Shown here piece by piece: positions 27,457-34,821 of a stretch of DNA of 64,000 nt. The stretch is from Clostridia bacterium (GTDB lineage: Bacteria; Bacillota; Clostridia; Oscillospirales; CAG-272). The first letter of the stretch is position 1; every line of letters starts with the position of its first letter. The notes below the pieces were generated by a model, which was given only the letters and a program-made list of their open reading frames with translations, was not told the DNA's origin and did not search any database. The stretch spans positions 1-64,000 of the forward strand of contig JAFQDF010000005.1 of assembly GCA_017416185.1 (NCBI GenBank). The letters run 5' to 3'. A program made the position numbers and the translations under genes.

Positions 27457-28838
27457 TATTCTTCGTCTAAGGTCTTTGCGGCCTCAAGCATAATGGCACA
27501 TTCCATACGTTTACGGAAAAGGTCGCATCCGTCCTTGTATACGCCCTTGACAGAGCCTGTTGCGTGGTAAGCGTTTGCCGCACAGCCGCCCGAGCAATAG
27601 AGCTTTGCCCAGCAGTCACGGCATTCGGGTCTGGCATAGACGTTACAGCCCATAAATTCATCCTGCATTTCCTTGTTGGTAACACCGTTCCACACGTCGC
27701 CCAGCTTGAACTTTTCATCGCCCACGAACTGGTGGCAAGGGTAAAGATCTCCCCAAGGAGTAACCGCCATATACTCTGTTCCCGAGCCACAGCCCGAAAC
27801 TCTCTTATAGATACAGGGTCCGCCCTTAAGGTCTATCATATAGTGATAGAAGGTGAAGGGTCTTCCCTCTTTTTGTCTTTCAAGCATAAGAGCGGCTAAT
27901 TTTTCGTACTGCTCCATAACTATCGCCTTGTCCTCTTCGGTAAGAGCAGAAGGGTCGCCGGGGGCTGTGACCACAGGCTCCATCGAAAGCTCGTTAAAGC
28001 CAAGGTCAAGCATAACCTTGATATCCTCTAAAAAGTCGGGATTAGCGTGGGTAAAGGTACCGCGCATATAGTAGTTCTTTCCGCCGCGTGCTTCAACGAA
28101 TTTTTGGAACTTGGGAACTATTTTCTCCCAGCTTCCGTTACCTGCATAGTCTACACGGTAACGGTCGTGAACTTCTTTTCGTCCGTCAAGGCTTAAAACC
28201 ACGTTGCTCATCTCACGGTTAGCAAAGTCGATAACGTCATCGTCTACAAGCACACCGTTGGTGGTAAGGGTAAAGCGAAAGTTCTTTCCCTTCTCCTTCT
28301 CTATACTGCGGGCATAGGCAACGAGCTGCTTTACAACGTCAAAGTTCATAAGCGGCTCACCGCCGAAGAAATCAACCTCAAGATTGCGGCGGCTGCCGGA
28401 ATTTTCGATAAGAAAGTCAAAGGCTTGCTTACCAACCTCAAAGCTCATCATAGCTCTCTCACCGTGGTACTTACCCTGGCTTGCAAAGCAATAAGAGCAG
28501 TTAAGATTGCAGGTATGGGCGATATGTATGCAAAGAGCCTTGACGACACCCGAGGTGCGTTCCTTCAGTGCTCCTGCCATACTCTCAAAATTATCGGGAG
28601 TATAGAGCTTACCCATATCCTTGAGCTCGTCTATCTGGTCAAGACATTCGGCTACCTCCTCAGGGGTAACGTCGGGCTGACCCTTATATTTTTCAAGAAT
28701 TTCGGCAATTACAGTTTCTCTGTCCTTGGTCTCGTAAGCCTGTATCATATCATAAGCTACCTCGTCCACCACGTGAACCGAGCCTGAATGAATGTCAAGG
28801 ACGATATTGAGTCCGCCTAATTTATAACAATGTAACAT
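27456..28838 (-). CDS. scfB: SCIFF peptide radical-SAM maturase
   Basis: 460 residues with the start used here (ATG at 28838). A TGAGG site lies 6 bases before it, and the protein then begins MLHCYKLGGLNIVLDIHSG, as family members do; an in-frame ATG at 28850 would lie within the hairpin tail and lacks a ribosome site. The radical-SAM cluster motif is CNLNCSYC (C110, C114, C117). A C-terminal SPASM/twitch region is rich in cysteines (CGSGTEYM, CHQF, CRDCWAKLYCSGGC). Known family activity: thioether cross-linking of Cys residues in the SCIFF precursor. The precursor gene lies just upstream, separated by a hairpin that could set the precursor-to-enzyme ratio. Confidence 0.93.
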   Translation of the reverse strand: MLHCYKLGGLNIVLDIHSGSVHVVDEVAYDMIQAYETKDRETVIAEILEKYKGQPDVTPEEVAECLDQIDELKDMGKLYTPDNFESMAGALKERTSGVVKALCIHIAHTCNLNCSYCFASQGKYHGERAMMSFEVGKQAFDFLIENSGSRRNLEVDFFGGEPLMNFDVVKQLVAYARSIEKEKGKNFRFTLTTNGVLVDDDVIDFANREMSNVVLSLDGRKEVHDRYRVDYAGNGSWEKIVPKFQKFVEARGGKNYYMRGTFTHANPDFLEDIKVMLDLGFNELSMEPVVTAPGDPSALTEEDKAIVMEQYEKLAALMLERQKEGRPFTFYHYMIDLKGGPCIYKRVSGCGSGTEYMAVTPWGDLYPCHQFVGDEKFKLGDVWNGVTNKEMQDEFMGCNVYARPECRDCWAKLYCSGGCAANAYHATGSVKGVYKDGCDLFRKRMECAIMLEAAKTLDEE

Positions 28839-28850
28839 AGTATACCTCAT

Positions 28851-28877
28851 AAAAGTAGCCGCCTAAACGGCGGCTAC
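28851..28877 (-). terminator. Partial terminator between SCIFF precursor and maturase genes
   Basis: On the minus strand GTAGCCGCC pairs with GGCGGCTAC around a 5-base loop and is followed by TTTT. It lies between the precursor stop and the maturase start, where a leaky terminator would give more precursor than enzyme mRNA. Confidence 0.65.
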
Positions 28878-28953
28878 TCGCTTTATTGCATTTTAGAAAC
28901 TCGTGTGATGTGTTAAATACACCTCAACCGATTATAGGTGCAGGCCTGCCTGC

Positions 28954-29097
28954 TTATTTGTTCTCCTTGTTCTCGCACTGCTGGTTTGCGATACCGCAGC
29001 TGGTCTTGCAAGCGGACTGGCAAGAGGTCTGGCACTCACCGCAACCGCCCTTGTTGGTGCAAAGATTCTTAGTTTCTAAAGTCTTGATATGCTTCAT
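28954..29097 (-). CDS. scfA: SCIFF ranthipeptide precursor
   Basis: 47 residues. It starts MKHIKTLETKN, like known SCIFF precursors, and has the core CGECQTSCQSACKTSC. The six core cysteines are C19, C22, C26, C30, C34 and C41, and there is one extra cysteine, C13. GGAGG lies 8 bases before the ATG, and a near-consensus promoter lies upstream. The residue directly after KTSC is Gly35, where most SCIFF peptides have the threonine that accepts the characterised thioether. The product is a cross-linked ribosomal peptide of unknown role, almost universal in Clostridia. Confidence 0.95.
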   Translation of the reverse strand: MKHIKTLETKNLCTNKGGCGECQTSCQSACKTSCGIANQQCENKENK

Positions 29098-29135
29098 TTC
29101 AGTTAGCCTCCGAAAATCAAATTATTTATGGGTAT

Positions 29136-29164
29136 ATTTTAGCACAATTATAGCACTATGTCAA
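29136..29164 (-). promoter_or_regulatory. Promoter of the SCIFF operon
   Basis: On the minus strand TTGACA (29159-29164), a 17-base spacer and TAAAAT (29136-29141), about 40 bases upstream of the precursor start codon. Confidence 0.8.
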
Positions 29165-29235
29165 TCACTTTGAAAAAATAAACATAATTTTAAGTGATAA
29201 TCTTAAATTCAGGTTGACTTGTTTGCCCGGGGTGC

Positions 29236-30333
29236 TCACCCCTCAAAAGTTTTTGCCACAGTTTCAAGCAACTCTGTTATCTTAAGATGCTGAGGACATA
29301 TAGCCTCACATCCTCCGCATTTTATACAGTCGGATGCTTTGCCTTTTCCTACGGTATGGACGTGATTATAATAATAACCGGGGTTCCAATCATTAAATCG
29401 CTGCTTTCCGTTATAACAAGCAAACAAGTCGGGAATAGAGATATTCTGCGGACACTCGGATACACAATAACGGCAATCGGTACAAGGAATGATATCCGCA
29501 TTGAGCATCATATCACGCACAAGCCATACCTTCTTAAATTCATCCTCACTCAGAGGCTTAAAATCCTTCATATAAGAGGTATTGTCCTTGACCATATCAA
29601 TATTACCCATGCCGGAAAGTACGGCCTCAACACCCTCAAAGCTTGCGCCAAAGCGTATTGCGTAGCTCGCATAAGAACCGTCAGTAAAGATATTCTTGGC
29701 AGCATCAGGAAGCTTGACAAGACTTCCGCCCTTGACAGGCTCCATAACGAATACCGCCTTACCGAACTTACGGCAAACCTCATAGCAACGTCTGCTCTGC
29801 ACCGAAGGATCGTCATAGTCTGCATAATTGAACTGTATCTGCACTACCTCTATTTCGGGATATGTGGTAAGTATCTCCTCGAGCAGCTCCGGAGTATCGT
29901 GGAAGGATATTCCGAAATGCTTAAACTTTCCTTCCGACTTTAATTTAAGTGCTTCCTCATAGGCATTGCAGCGGCGGAACTTGGCGTATATATCCTTGGT
30001 CTGTGAATGCATAAGGTATACGTCAAAGTATTTTACCCCGCACAGTTCAAGCTGTTTTTCAAAGAGTGGGCGTATGTCCTCCTGCTTCTCAAAGAAGTTG
30101 ACAGAGAGCTTATCGCAGAGAACAAAGCTGTCTCTGGGATAGCGTTTAGCAACACATTCTCTTACGGCTATTTCGCTCTTGCCACCGTGATAACCGTGAG
30201 CCGTATCAAAATAGTTAAATCCCTCTGCCAGAAAATGATCTACCATTTCACAGATCTTTTCGTAATCCATCTCGTCATTTACAGTAGGCAGACGCATCAT
30301 TCCGAAGCCTAATTTTTTATTGATTCCAAACAT
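29236..30333 (-). CDS. Aldo/keto reductase with C-terminal 4Fe-4S ferredoxin domain
   Basis: 365 residues. The N-terminal 260 or so residues form an aldo/keto reductase barrel: LGFGMMRLP, FDTAHGYHGG carrying the catalytic Asp and Tyr, then DKLS and LMHSQ supplying the Lys and His. The C-terminus has a ferredoxin-like double cluster, CTDCRYCVSECP and CIKCGGCEAICP, about 38 residues apart. This fusion is common in anaerobic Clostridia and suggests coupling of substrate reduction to iron-sulfur electron transfer. Its ATG overlaps the upstream ketopantoate reductase stop as TAATG, so the two are coupled. A GGGGT-GAGC-ACCCC inverted repeat overlaps the stop codon. Confidence 0.88.
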   Translation of the reverse strand: MFGINKKLGFGMMRLPTVNDEMDYEKICEMVDHFLAEGFNYFDTAHGYHGGKSEIAVRECVAKRYPRDSFVLCDKLSVNFFEKQEDIRPLFEKQLELCGVKYFDVYLMHSQTKDIYAKFRRCNAYEEALKLKSEGKFKHFGISFHDTPELLEEILTTYPEIEVVQIQFNYADYDDPSVQSRRCYEVCRKFGKAVFVMEPVKGGSLVKLPDAAKNIFTDGSYASYAIRFGASFEGVEAVLSGMGNIDMVKDNTSYMKDFKPLSEDEFKKVWLVRDMMLNADIIPCTDCRYCVSECPQNISIPDLFACYNGKQRFNDWNPGYYYNHVHTVGKGKASDCIKCGGCEAICPQHLKITELLETVAKTFEG

Positions 30334-31352
30334 TACAGTAAATCTCCAAATATCTTGATATTTTCGGGAGTTGCTGTCAATTCACCCGATTCGATTCTTT
30401 TCACAGTCTCAACAATGCGGTCATTTATCGGTGTTGCAACGCCGTGTTTACGTCCGAAATCACACACAACACCGTTTATGGCATCTATCTCGCAGGGCTT
30501 ACCGTGTTTTATGTCCTGAAGCATAGAGGGATCTATATCTCTGTGTTTTTTCATAGCTATAGGTATAAGCATAGTGGCAAATGCACGTTTAAGCGGATTG
30601 TTATAATAGAACAGCTTGGTTATATTCTTTCCCTGTACGGGAGCGAATTCCACACCCGCTGCATGACCTACGTCGATACATTCCTTCATACAGCGTATAG
30701 CGACCTTACGTGCCGCCTTATTTTCTGACACATCTCCGAATACTCCGCCCACAACAGTTCCGAGGCCCGAGAAGGTCGCGTTGATAAGAAGCTTCGACCA
30801 GCGGGCTCCTAAAAGATTGCTCTCTACCTCTACAGGACACATAAGTGAAAGCAGCTCAGCCACCATATCAAACTGTTTTTCGGTTATTCCCTCCATCTTG
30901 CCCATATGGAAGGAAAGCGAATCGGGAGAGCTTGTCAGTTCACAGACTCCGGGAAGGGTAAGTGTAGCTCCCCACTCGACCGTACAACCCATAGTACGGC
31001 GGTTACCTACTATCTCAGCGATCCCGGGCTCGGGAATACCGTTCTGCAATGTGACTATCACACCCTCATCAGACAGATAGTCCTTTAACATCGTTACAAC
31101 CTCTTTATTGTGAAGCTGCTTTGTCATCAGCAGGATTATATCATACTTCCCTGTCATCTCGTCGGGTGTGTATACGGTTACGGGTACCGTCATATCAACC
31201 GTACCTACAATGCGTGCTCCGTTTTCACGAAGAGCCTCAACATGGGCTTTGTTTCTGTTAATAAGGTCGATCTGACCACCGTTTTGTGTTATAAATGCTC
31301 CAAGCACGGTACCGAGGGAGCCGGCACCGTATATTGCACTTCTTATCGTCAT
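30333..31352 (-). CDS. Ketopantoate reductase family (2-dehydropantoate 2-reductase)
   Basis: 339 residues. An N-terminal Rossmann motif YGAGSLGTVLG is followed by the substrate-side segment LLMTKQLHNKEV, TLQNGIPEPGIAEIVG and the C-terminal helical domain with RWSKLLINATFSGLGTVVGG, all typical of the PanE/ApbA family. Known family reaction: NADPH reduction of ketopantoate to pantoate for coenzyme A synthesis, though many paralogues act on other 2-oxo acids. There is no panB or panC nearby, so the specific name is withheld. AAGGAG lies 6 bases before the ATG. Confidence 0.88.
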   Translation of the reverse strand: MTIRSAIYGAGSLGTVLGAFITQNGGQIDLINRNKAHVEALRENGARIVGTVDMTVPVTVYTPDEMTGKYDIILLMTKQLHNKEVVTMLKDYLSDEGVIVTLQNGIPEPGIAEIVGNRRTMGCTVEWGATLTLPGVCELTSSPDSLSFHMGKMEGITEKQFDMVAELLSLMCPVEVESNLLGARWSKLLINATFSGLGTVVGGVFGDVSENKAARKVAIRCMKECIDVGHAAGVEFAPVQGKNITKLFYYNNPLKRAFATMLIPIAMKKHRDIDPSMLQDIKHGKPCEIDAINGVVCDFGRKHGVATPINDRIVETVKRIESGELTATPENIKIFGDLL

Positions 31353-31364
31353 ATGTATCTCCTT

Positions 31365-31733
31365 TTAATTATTTTTGATTTCTATTTTTTCACCCGTTGG
31401 AAGAGTTATAGTGAAAACACCGTACTCCCACAGAAATTCAGCTTTGCCCGAATAATTAAATATATATCCTCCGTCACTTTGAGAAACGAATTCCATAGGG
31501 ATAAGCGCTATAGTTCCCGAATCTACCGGGTATTCTCTGCCCTCATTATCATAATATCTGCCGTCACCGTCACCTATAGATGCTACCGCCCACTTGAGGT
31601 CTCCGGCATCATGGACACCGTATGCAAATCCTACACCGCCCCAAAGGTCATCATAGTTTTCCTCACTGAATGCATAAACGGGATCTCCTATGTAAAAACC
31701 AATATCTGATTTAATTTTGCCTTGTATTTTCAT
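31365..31733 (-). CDS. Small hypothetical protein, DUF4241-like features
   Basis: 122 residues from the ATG at 31733. That start forms an ATGA overlap with the upstream stop and has GGAGAG 7 bases before it; the longer frame to 31772 lies inside the upstream gene. The pattern YIGDPVYAF, DGDGRYYDNEGREYPVDSG and then IPMEFV resembles the DUF4241-type fold. No TM or signal. It is the last member of a five-gene run of small proteins that often resemble immunity proteins. Function unknown. Confidence 0.65.
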   Translation of the reverse strand: MKIQGKIKSDIGFYIGDPVYAFSEENYDDLWGGVGFAYGVHDAGDLKWAVASIGDGDGRYYDNEGREYPVDSGTIALIPMEFVSQSDGGYIFNYSGKAEFLWEYGVFTITLPTGEKIEIKNN

Positions 31734-32296
31734 ATATTCTCTCCATATTCTATAAGCTCGGTAATACCCCAACTGTAATAAGGTTCAAAGGTATCAAAAT
31801 ATCCGTTATAGCTTAAAACAGACTTTAACTGTTCAATTACTGCAACATCGTCATGGGGGTTGCAATGAATGGGGGTACCGCCGGGCATCTCCGAGAGATC
31901 GGAATATTTCACAACAATAAGATGAAACAGTCTGTTTTTATATTTTATAAGAGCTTTGTTATTTTGACCGAGAGTTCCCTTTTTCTCGGCATCTATAACA
32001 TCAACCGTGAAATTATCCTGTATATATCTGCTGTTGTTTTCGTAGACACTTTTAACCGCCTTAGCAATACTCTCTATAGAACAGGAATCAGCCAATACAG
32101 ATCTGTCAGATATAAAATACCCTCTTCTTGCAACCAATTCTTTGATATTCTTAATATAACTTTTGTGATCCCTTACGTTGAGAGCATAATATTTTTTCTT
32201 GTCTTTTATCACAACAGGCTCAACAAAACCTGTTGCCATATGTATAAATTCGCTTTCGCTGTCCGTACCGGGAATATAAATAGTTAAATTTTCCAT
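31730..32296 (-). CDS. Hypothetical protein in small-gene cluster
   Basis: 188 residues from the ATG at 32296, chosen because GAGGTG lies 3 bases upstream and it starts 2 bases after the preceding stop. It begins MENLTIYIPGTDSESEFI. It is soluble, mixed alpha/beta by composition, and contains PGGTPIHCNPHDD near residue 140. Not recognised. It is coupled at both ends to neighbours in the same small-gene run. Confidence 0.6.
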   Translation of the reverse strand: MENLTIYIPGTDSESEFIHMATGFVEPVVIKDKKKYYALNVRDHKSYIKNIKELVARRGYFISDRSVLADSCSIESIAKAVKSVYENNSRYIQDNFTVDVIDAEKKGTLGQNNKALIKYKNRLFHLIVVKYSDLSEMPGGTPIHCNPHDDVAVIEQLKSVLSYNGYFDTFEPYYSWGITELIEYGENI

Positions 32297-32297
32297 A

Positions 32298-32828
32298 CTA
32301 CACCTCAACATTTGAAAAACAGGTTCTGTTTTCGTTATTCCAATTATCTGTAAGACAACTATGTGTCACGGCAATATACCACTCAATACTATCATCAAAA
32401 ATATATATGTCCTCTGGTATACGTCTGTCTATATATGAAGCGATATTTGCATTATCGGCACGGATAAGCTCCGCTGCTTCAGCCGCTTTCATCAAAAGCA
32501 TAGTTTCACTTGTATAACCGTATTTACGGAAAAGACATATATCGGCATCTATCTTGCCGAATTCACCTTCTTGATCGTACATAATATCCCACATAATATA
32601 TACGTCTCTATCTGAATTTTCAAGATATGACAATACTTTATTATAGCGGGTAAGTTTTCTTACGTTATCCTTCAACGTGTCATAGAGATAACATCGTATC
32701 TGACTGACGGCTGTGAGTCTTGGGTCTATTTTCTCAATCTCTTTATATCGCCAAGTGGAGGTATCAACATACCTGTCTATAAATTTGTGTCTTAAATTTT
32801 TTGCTTTTATTCTATCAACGATATTCAT
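32298..32828 (-). CDS. Hypothetical protein in small-gene cluster
   Basis: 176 residues. A basic helical N-terminus (DRIKAKNLRHKFIDRY) is followed by acidic and aromatic segments (VYIMWDIMYDQEGEFGKIDAD) and a C-terminal EWYIAVTHSCLTDN. No signal, TM or catalytic motif. Its ATG overlaps the upstream stop as ATGA. Not recognised. Confidence 0.6.
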   Translation of the reverse strand: MNIVDRIKAKNLRHKFIDRYVDTSTWRYKEIEKIDPRLTAVSQIRCYLYDTLKDNVRKLTRYNKVLSYLENSDRDVYIMWDIMYDQEGEFGKIDADICLFRKYGYTSETMLLMKAAEAAELIRADNANIASYIDRRIPEDIYIFDDSIEWYIAVTHSCLTDNWNNENRTCFSNVEV

Positions 32829-33331
32829 TTTACTATCTTTAATCTCACAGGCGGAAACTCGTAGTGACCTTCGTTAGGCGCTTCTTCAAGGGCACGGCAC
32901 ATCTCCCCTGCTTTTACGGTCATATCATAAGGCTTCATAAACCGATCTCCGTGTACCGTTTCAAAATACAGGGTCATATATTCGATCAGCTCGTTTTGCA
33001 TAACCTCTTCATAAAAGGCTTGAAGCACAGGAAGTCCGCTTTCATCCACTCTTGCAATATGCCAATTATCCTCGACCCACCATATACCGTCAAATATCCT
33101 GTTACATTGATCGTATATTGGAGTTTCAGTTATCTGATAAGGTATTATTCTCTTGTCTGCACGGCTCTTAAGAGGATAGTTATACAGACCGCTGTGAGGC
33201 AGATTGCCGTACATATAGACGTTGAGACGACGGTCAAGGGCTTGTCTCTGTAACCAAAAGCCAAGATCGATCAATTCATCATCGGTGAGTTCTCTGATTA
33301 ACTTTATCTCACCTGTCAATATGCAGTACAT
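32825..33331 (-). CDS. Hypothetical protein in small-gene cluster
   Basis: 168 residues, soluble, rich in aromatic residues. It begins MYCILTGEIKLIRELTDDEL and ends with EFPPVRLKIVK. AAGGAG lies 8 bases before the ATG. Not recognised; the size, acidity and coupling to similar small genes resemble immunity-protein arrays, but no domain can be named. Confidence 0.6.
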   Translation of the reverse strand: MYCILTGEIKLIRELTDDELIDLGFWLQRQALDRRLNVYMYGNLPHSGLYNYPLKSRADKRIIPYQITETPIYDQCNRIFDGIWWVEDNWHIARVDESGLPVLQAFYEEVMQNELIEYMTLYFETVHGDRFMKPYDMTVKAGEMCRALEEAPNEGHYEFPPVRLKIVK

Positions 33332-33333
33332 AA

Positions 33334-33636
33334 CTAATACTCCTTAAAATACTTACTAACGGTCTCATCGAGTATTTCTTTACTTTTGAATGGCGAATCG
33401 GGTAAATTAAGATCTTCGCTGTAGGGCGAGAACATTTCACAGCACTCGGCAAGAGGTAAATAATATTCCTTGTATTGCTCGGTCAAGCTTTCATCGTGAT
33501 TAATATAATATATGTTTGTAAATTGAGATGAAAAATCCCAAGCCGTATATTCACCCTTTGAATAATGCTCAATAAGATATCTGAGTTGTTCTAATGAGTT
33601 TATATCAATCACCTCATCTACTGTATATCTATTCAA
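33334..33636 (-). CDS. Small acidic protein, colicin-immunity-like, uncertain start
   Basis: Up to 100 residues. The helical acidic pattern LEQLRYLIEHYSKGEYTAWDFSSQF with a later LPLAECCEMFSPYSEDLNL resembles the bacterial colicin-D/E-type immunity family, but this is pattern reading only. The only extended start is a TTG at 33636 with no ribosome site. A GAGGTG at about 33609-33614 lies inside the frame without a usable start after it. The N-terminus may therefore be truncated or misread. It is the first gene of the small-gene run. Confidence 0.45.
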   Translation of the reverse strand: MNRYTVDEVIDINSLEQLRYLIEHYSKGEYTAWDFSSQFTNIYYINHDESLTEQYKEYYLPLAECCEMFSPYSEDLNLPDSPFKSKEILDETVSKYFKEY

Positions 33637-33747
33637 TTATTATAATATATTACTTCTTCAATTTTTTCACGGAAAAAAGATTGCGAACCACTATCCATAA
33701 ATCAACCGTATAAGTAAATATCAGTCAATAACGAATTGCTCAAGTGG

Positions 33748-34812
33748 TTATATAGCAAAAGTTGATTTATCCTTAATCTTATTCTCGATCTCATTAATCA
33801 CCTTGATAAATTCTTCATCGCACTTACCTGTGGGGTCAGGTACCCCCCAATCATTGTCAAAGGCTCTACCTATATAGGGACAGCCAACGTCACAGCCCAT
33901 AGATATCGCAATATCGGGTGTTGGGATATCATCTGCAGTTTTACTGTACTGTGATGACATATCTATACCGTAGAGGCTTTTAATGAGCCTTACGGCGTCC
34001 CCGTTTATCAGGGGCTTTGTCTCGGTTCCTGCAGAATAGAACTCATATCTGTCACCTAAAAAATGCTTACCCAAAGCTTCAGCTATCTGGCTTCGGCAGG
34101 AGTTATGTACACAGATAAAGGCTATCTTCTTTTTATAGAAGGGACAGCGTGTGCCTATACACTGATTGTTCTTTGAACTATGGGAGCAGTATACCTGGGA
34201 GGAATCCATCTCCACGCCCAGCTCCTCTTTAGTCAGCTTTATCGCCTCTCTTATAGCAATATATGAATTTCGTTTACAGCAACGGGGACCGCCCACCTCT
34301 GCAAGTTCTGACAATACCCTTGAGGTCATAAGATTTGATAAAGCCCATTCCCTGTTTTTAAGAGGTGTTGAACCCGTTGCTACAGAAATATACATTCCCG
34401 CACTTACCCCTGCTCCGCAGGCTCCCCAGAAGCCGCAGGCACCTCCCGGCACCTTTTTGCCTCTTGATTGCATTTCGATAAGAGCTTTTTCAAGGTCAAT
34501 TTCACCGCCTGAATTCTTGTAGGCAGTAAGCAGGCTTGCACCAACCATAATATGATGCTCTGGTCCGTGCATATGGCAGAAATCAAGATCCATCAGCTTA
34601 TTTATAATTTTATAGGGGTCTCTTCCCTTTTCCTTAATGCATATACCGATTATAGCATCTATACCCTTGGTATGACACTCATTACAGACATAATGACCCT
34701 TAGTACGCCTTGTCTTTGATAATTCCTTTTTGTGACATATTTCGCACTCCATCTCGATATCATTTTCAAGATATTCAAGGGGTGCTGAGCATATAAGACA
34801 TTCGTCCTTCAT
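33748..34812 (-). CDS. DUF5714 protein fused to LMW-phosphatase-type arsenate reductase
   Basis: 354 residues in two parts. Residues 1 to about 228 are cysteine-rich (CLICSAPL, CEICHKK, CNECHTKG, then GGACGFWGACGAG and GGPRCCKRNSY) and match DUF5714-type proteins of anaerobes. From about residue 230, KIAFICVHNSCRSQIAEA is the CX5R-type active site of ArsC-like low-molecular-weight phosphatases, followed by FYSAGTE and later DVGCPYIG and WGVPDPTG. It could reduce arsenate using thiols supplied partly by the N-terminal half. That coupling is inference. It starts 10 bases after the helicase gene's stop on the same strand. Confidence 0.8.
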   Translation of the reverse strand: MKDECLICSAPLEYLENDIEMECEICHKKELSKTRRTKGHYVCNECHTKGIDAIIGICIKEKGRDPYKIINKLMDLDFCHMHGPEHHIMVGASLLTAYKNSGGEIDLEKALIEMQSRGKKVPGGACGFWGACGAGVSAGMYISVATGSTPLKNREWALSNLMTSRVLSELAEVGGPRCCKRNSYIAIREAIKLTKEELGVEMDSSQVYCSHSSKNNQCIGTRCPFYKKKIAFICVHNSCRSQIAEALGKHFLGDRYEFYSAGTETKPLINGDAVRLIKSLYGIDMSSQYSKTADDIPTPDIAISMGCDVGCPYIGRAFDNDWGVPDPTGKCDEEFIKVINEIENKIKDKSTFAI

Positions 34813-34821
34813 TGTTTCTCC

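Noticed and set aside
29287..29943. 218-residue plus-strand ORF over the aldo/keto reductase
   Set aside because: Shadow frame of a gene with full catalytic and Fe-S motifs on the minus strand.
30333..31352. Naming the ketopantoate reductase panE
   Set aside because: The fold is clear, but many paralogues act on other substrates and no other pantothenate gene is near.
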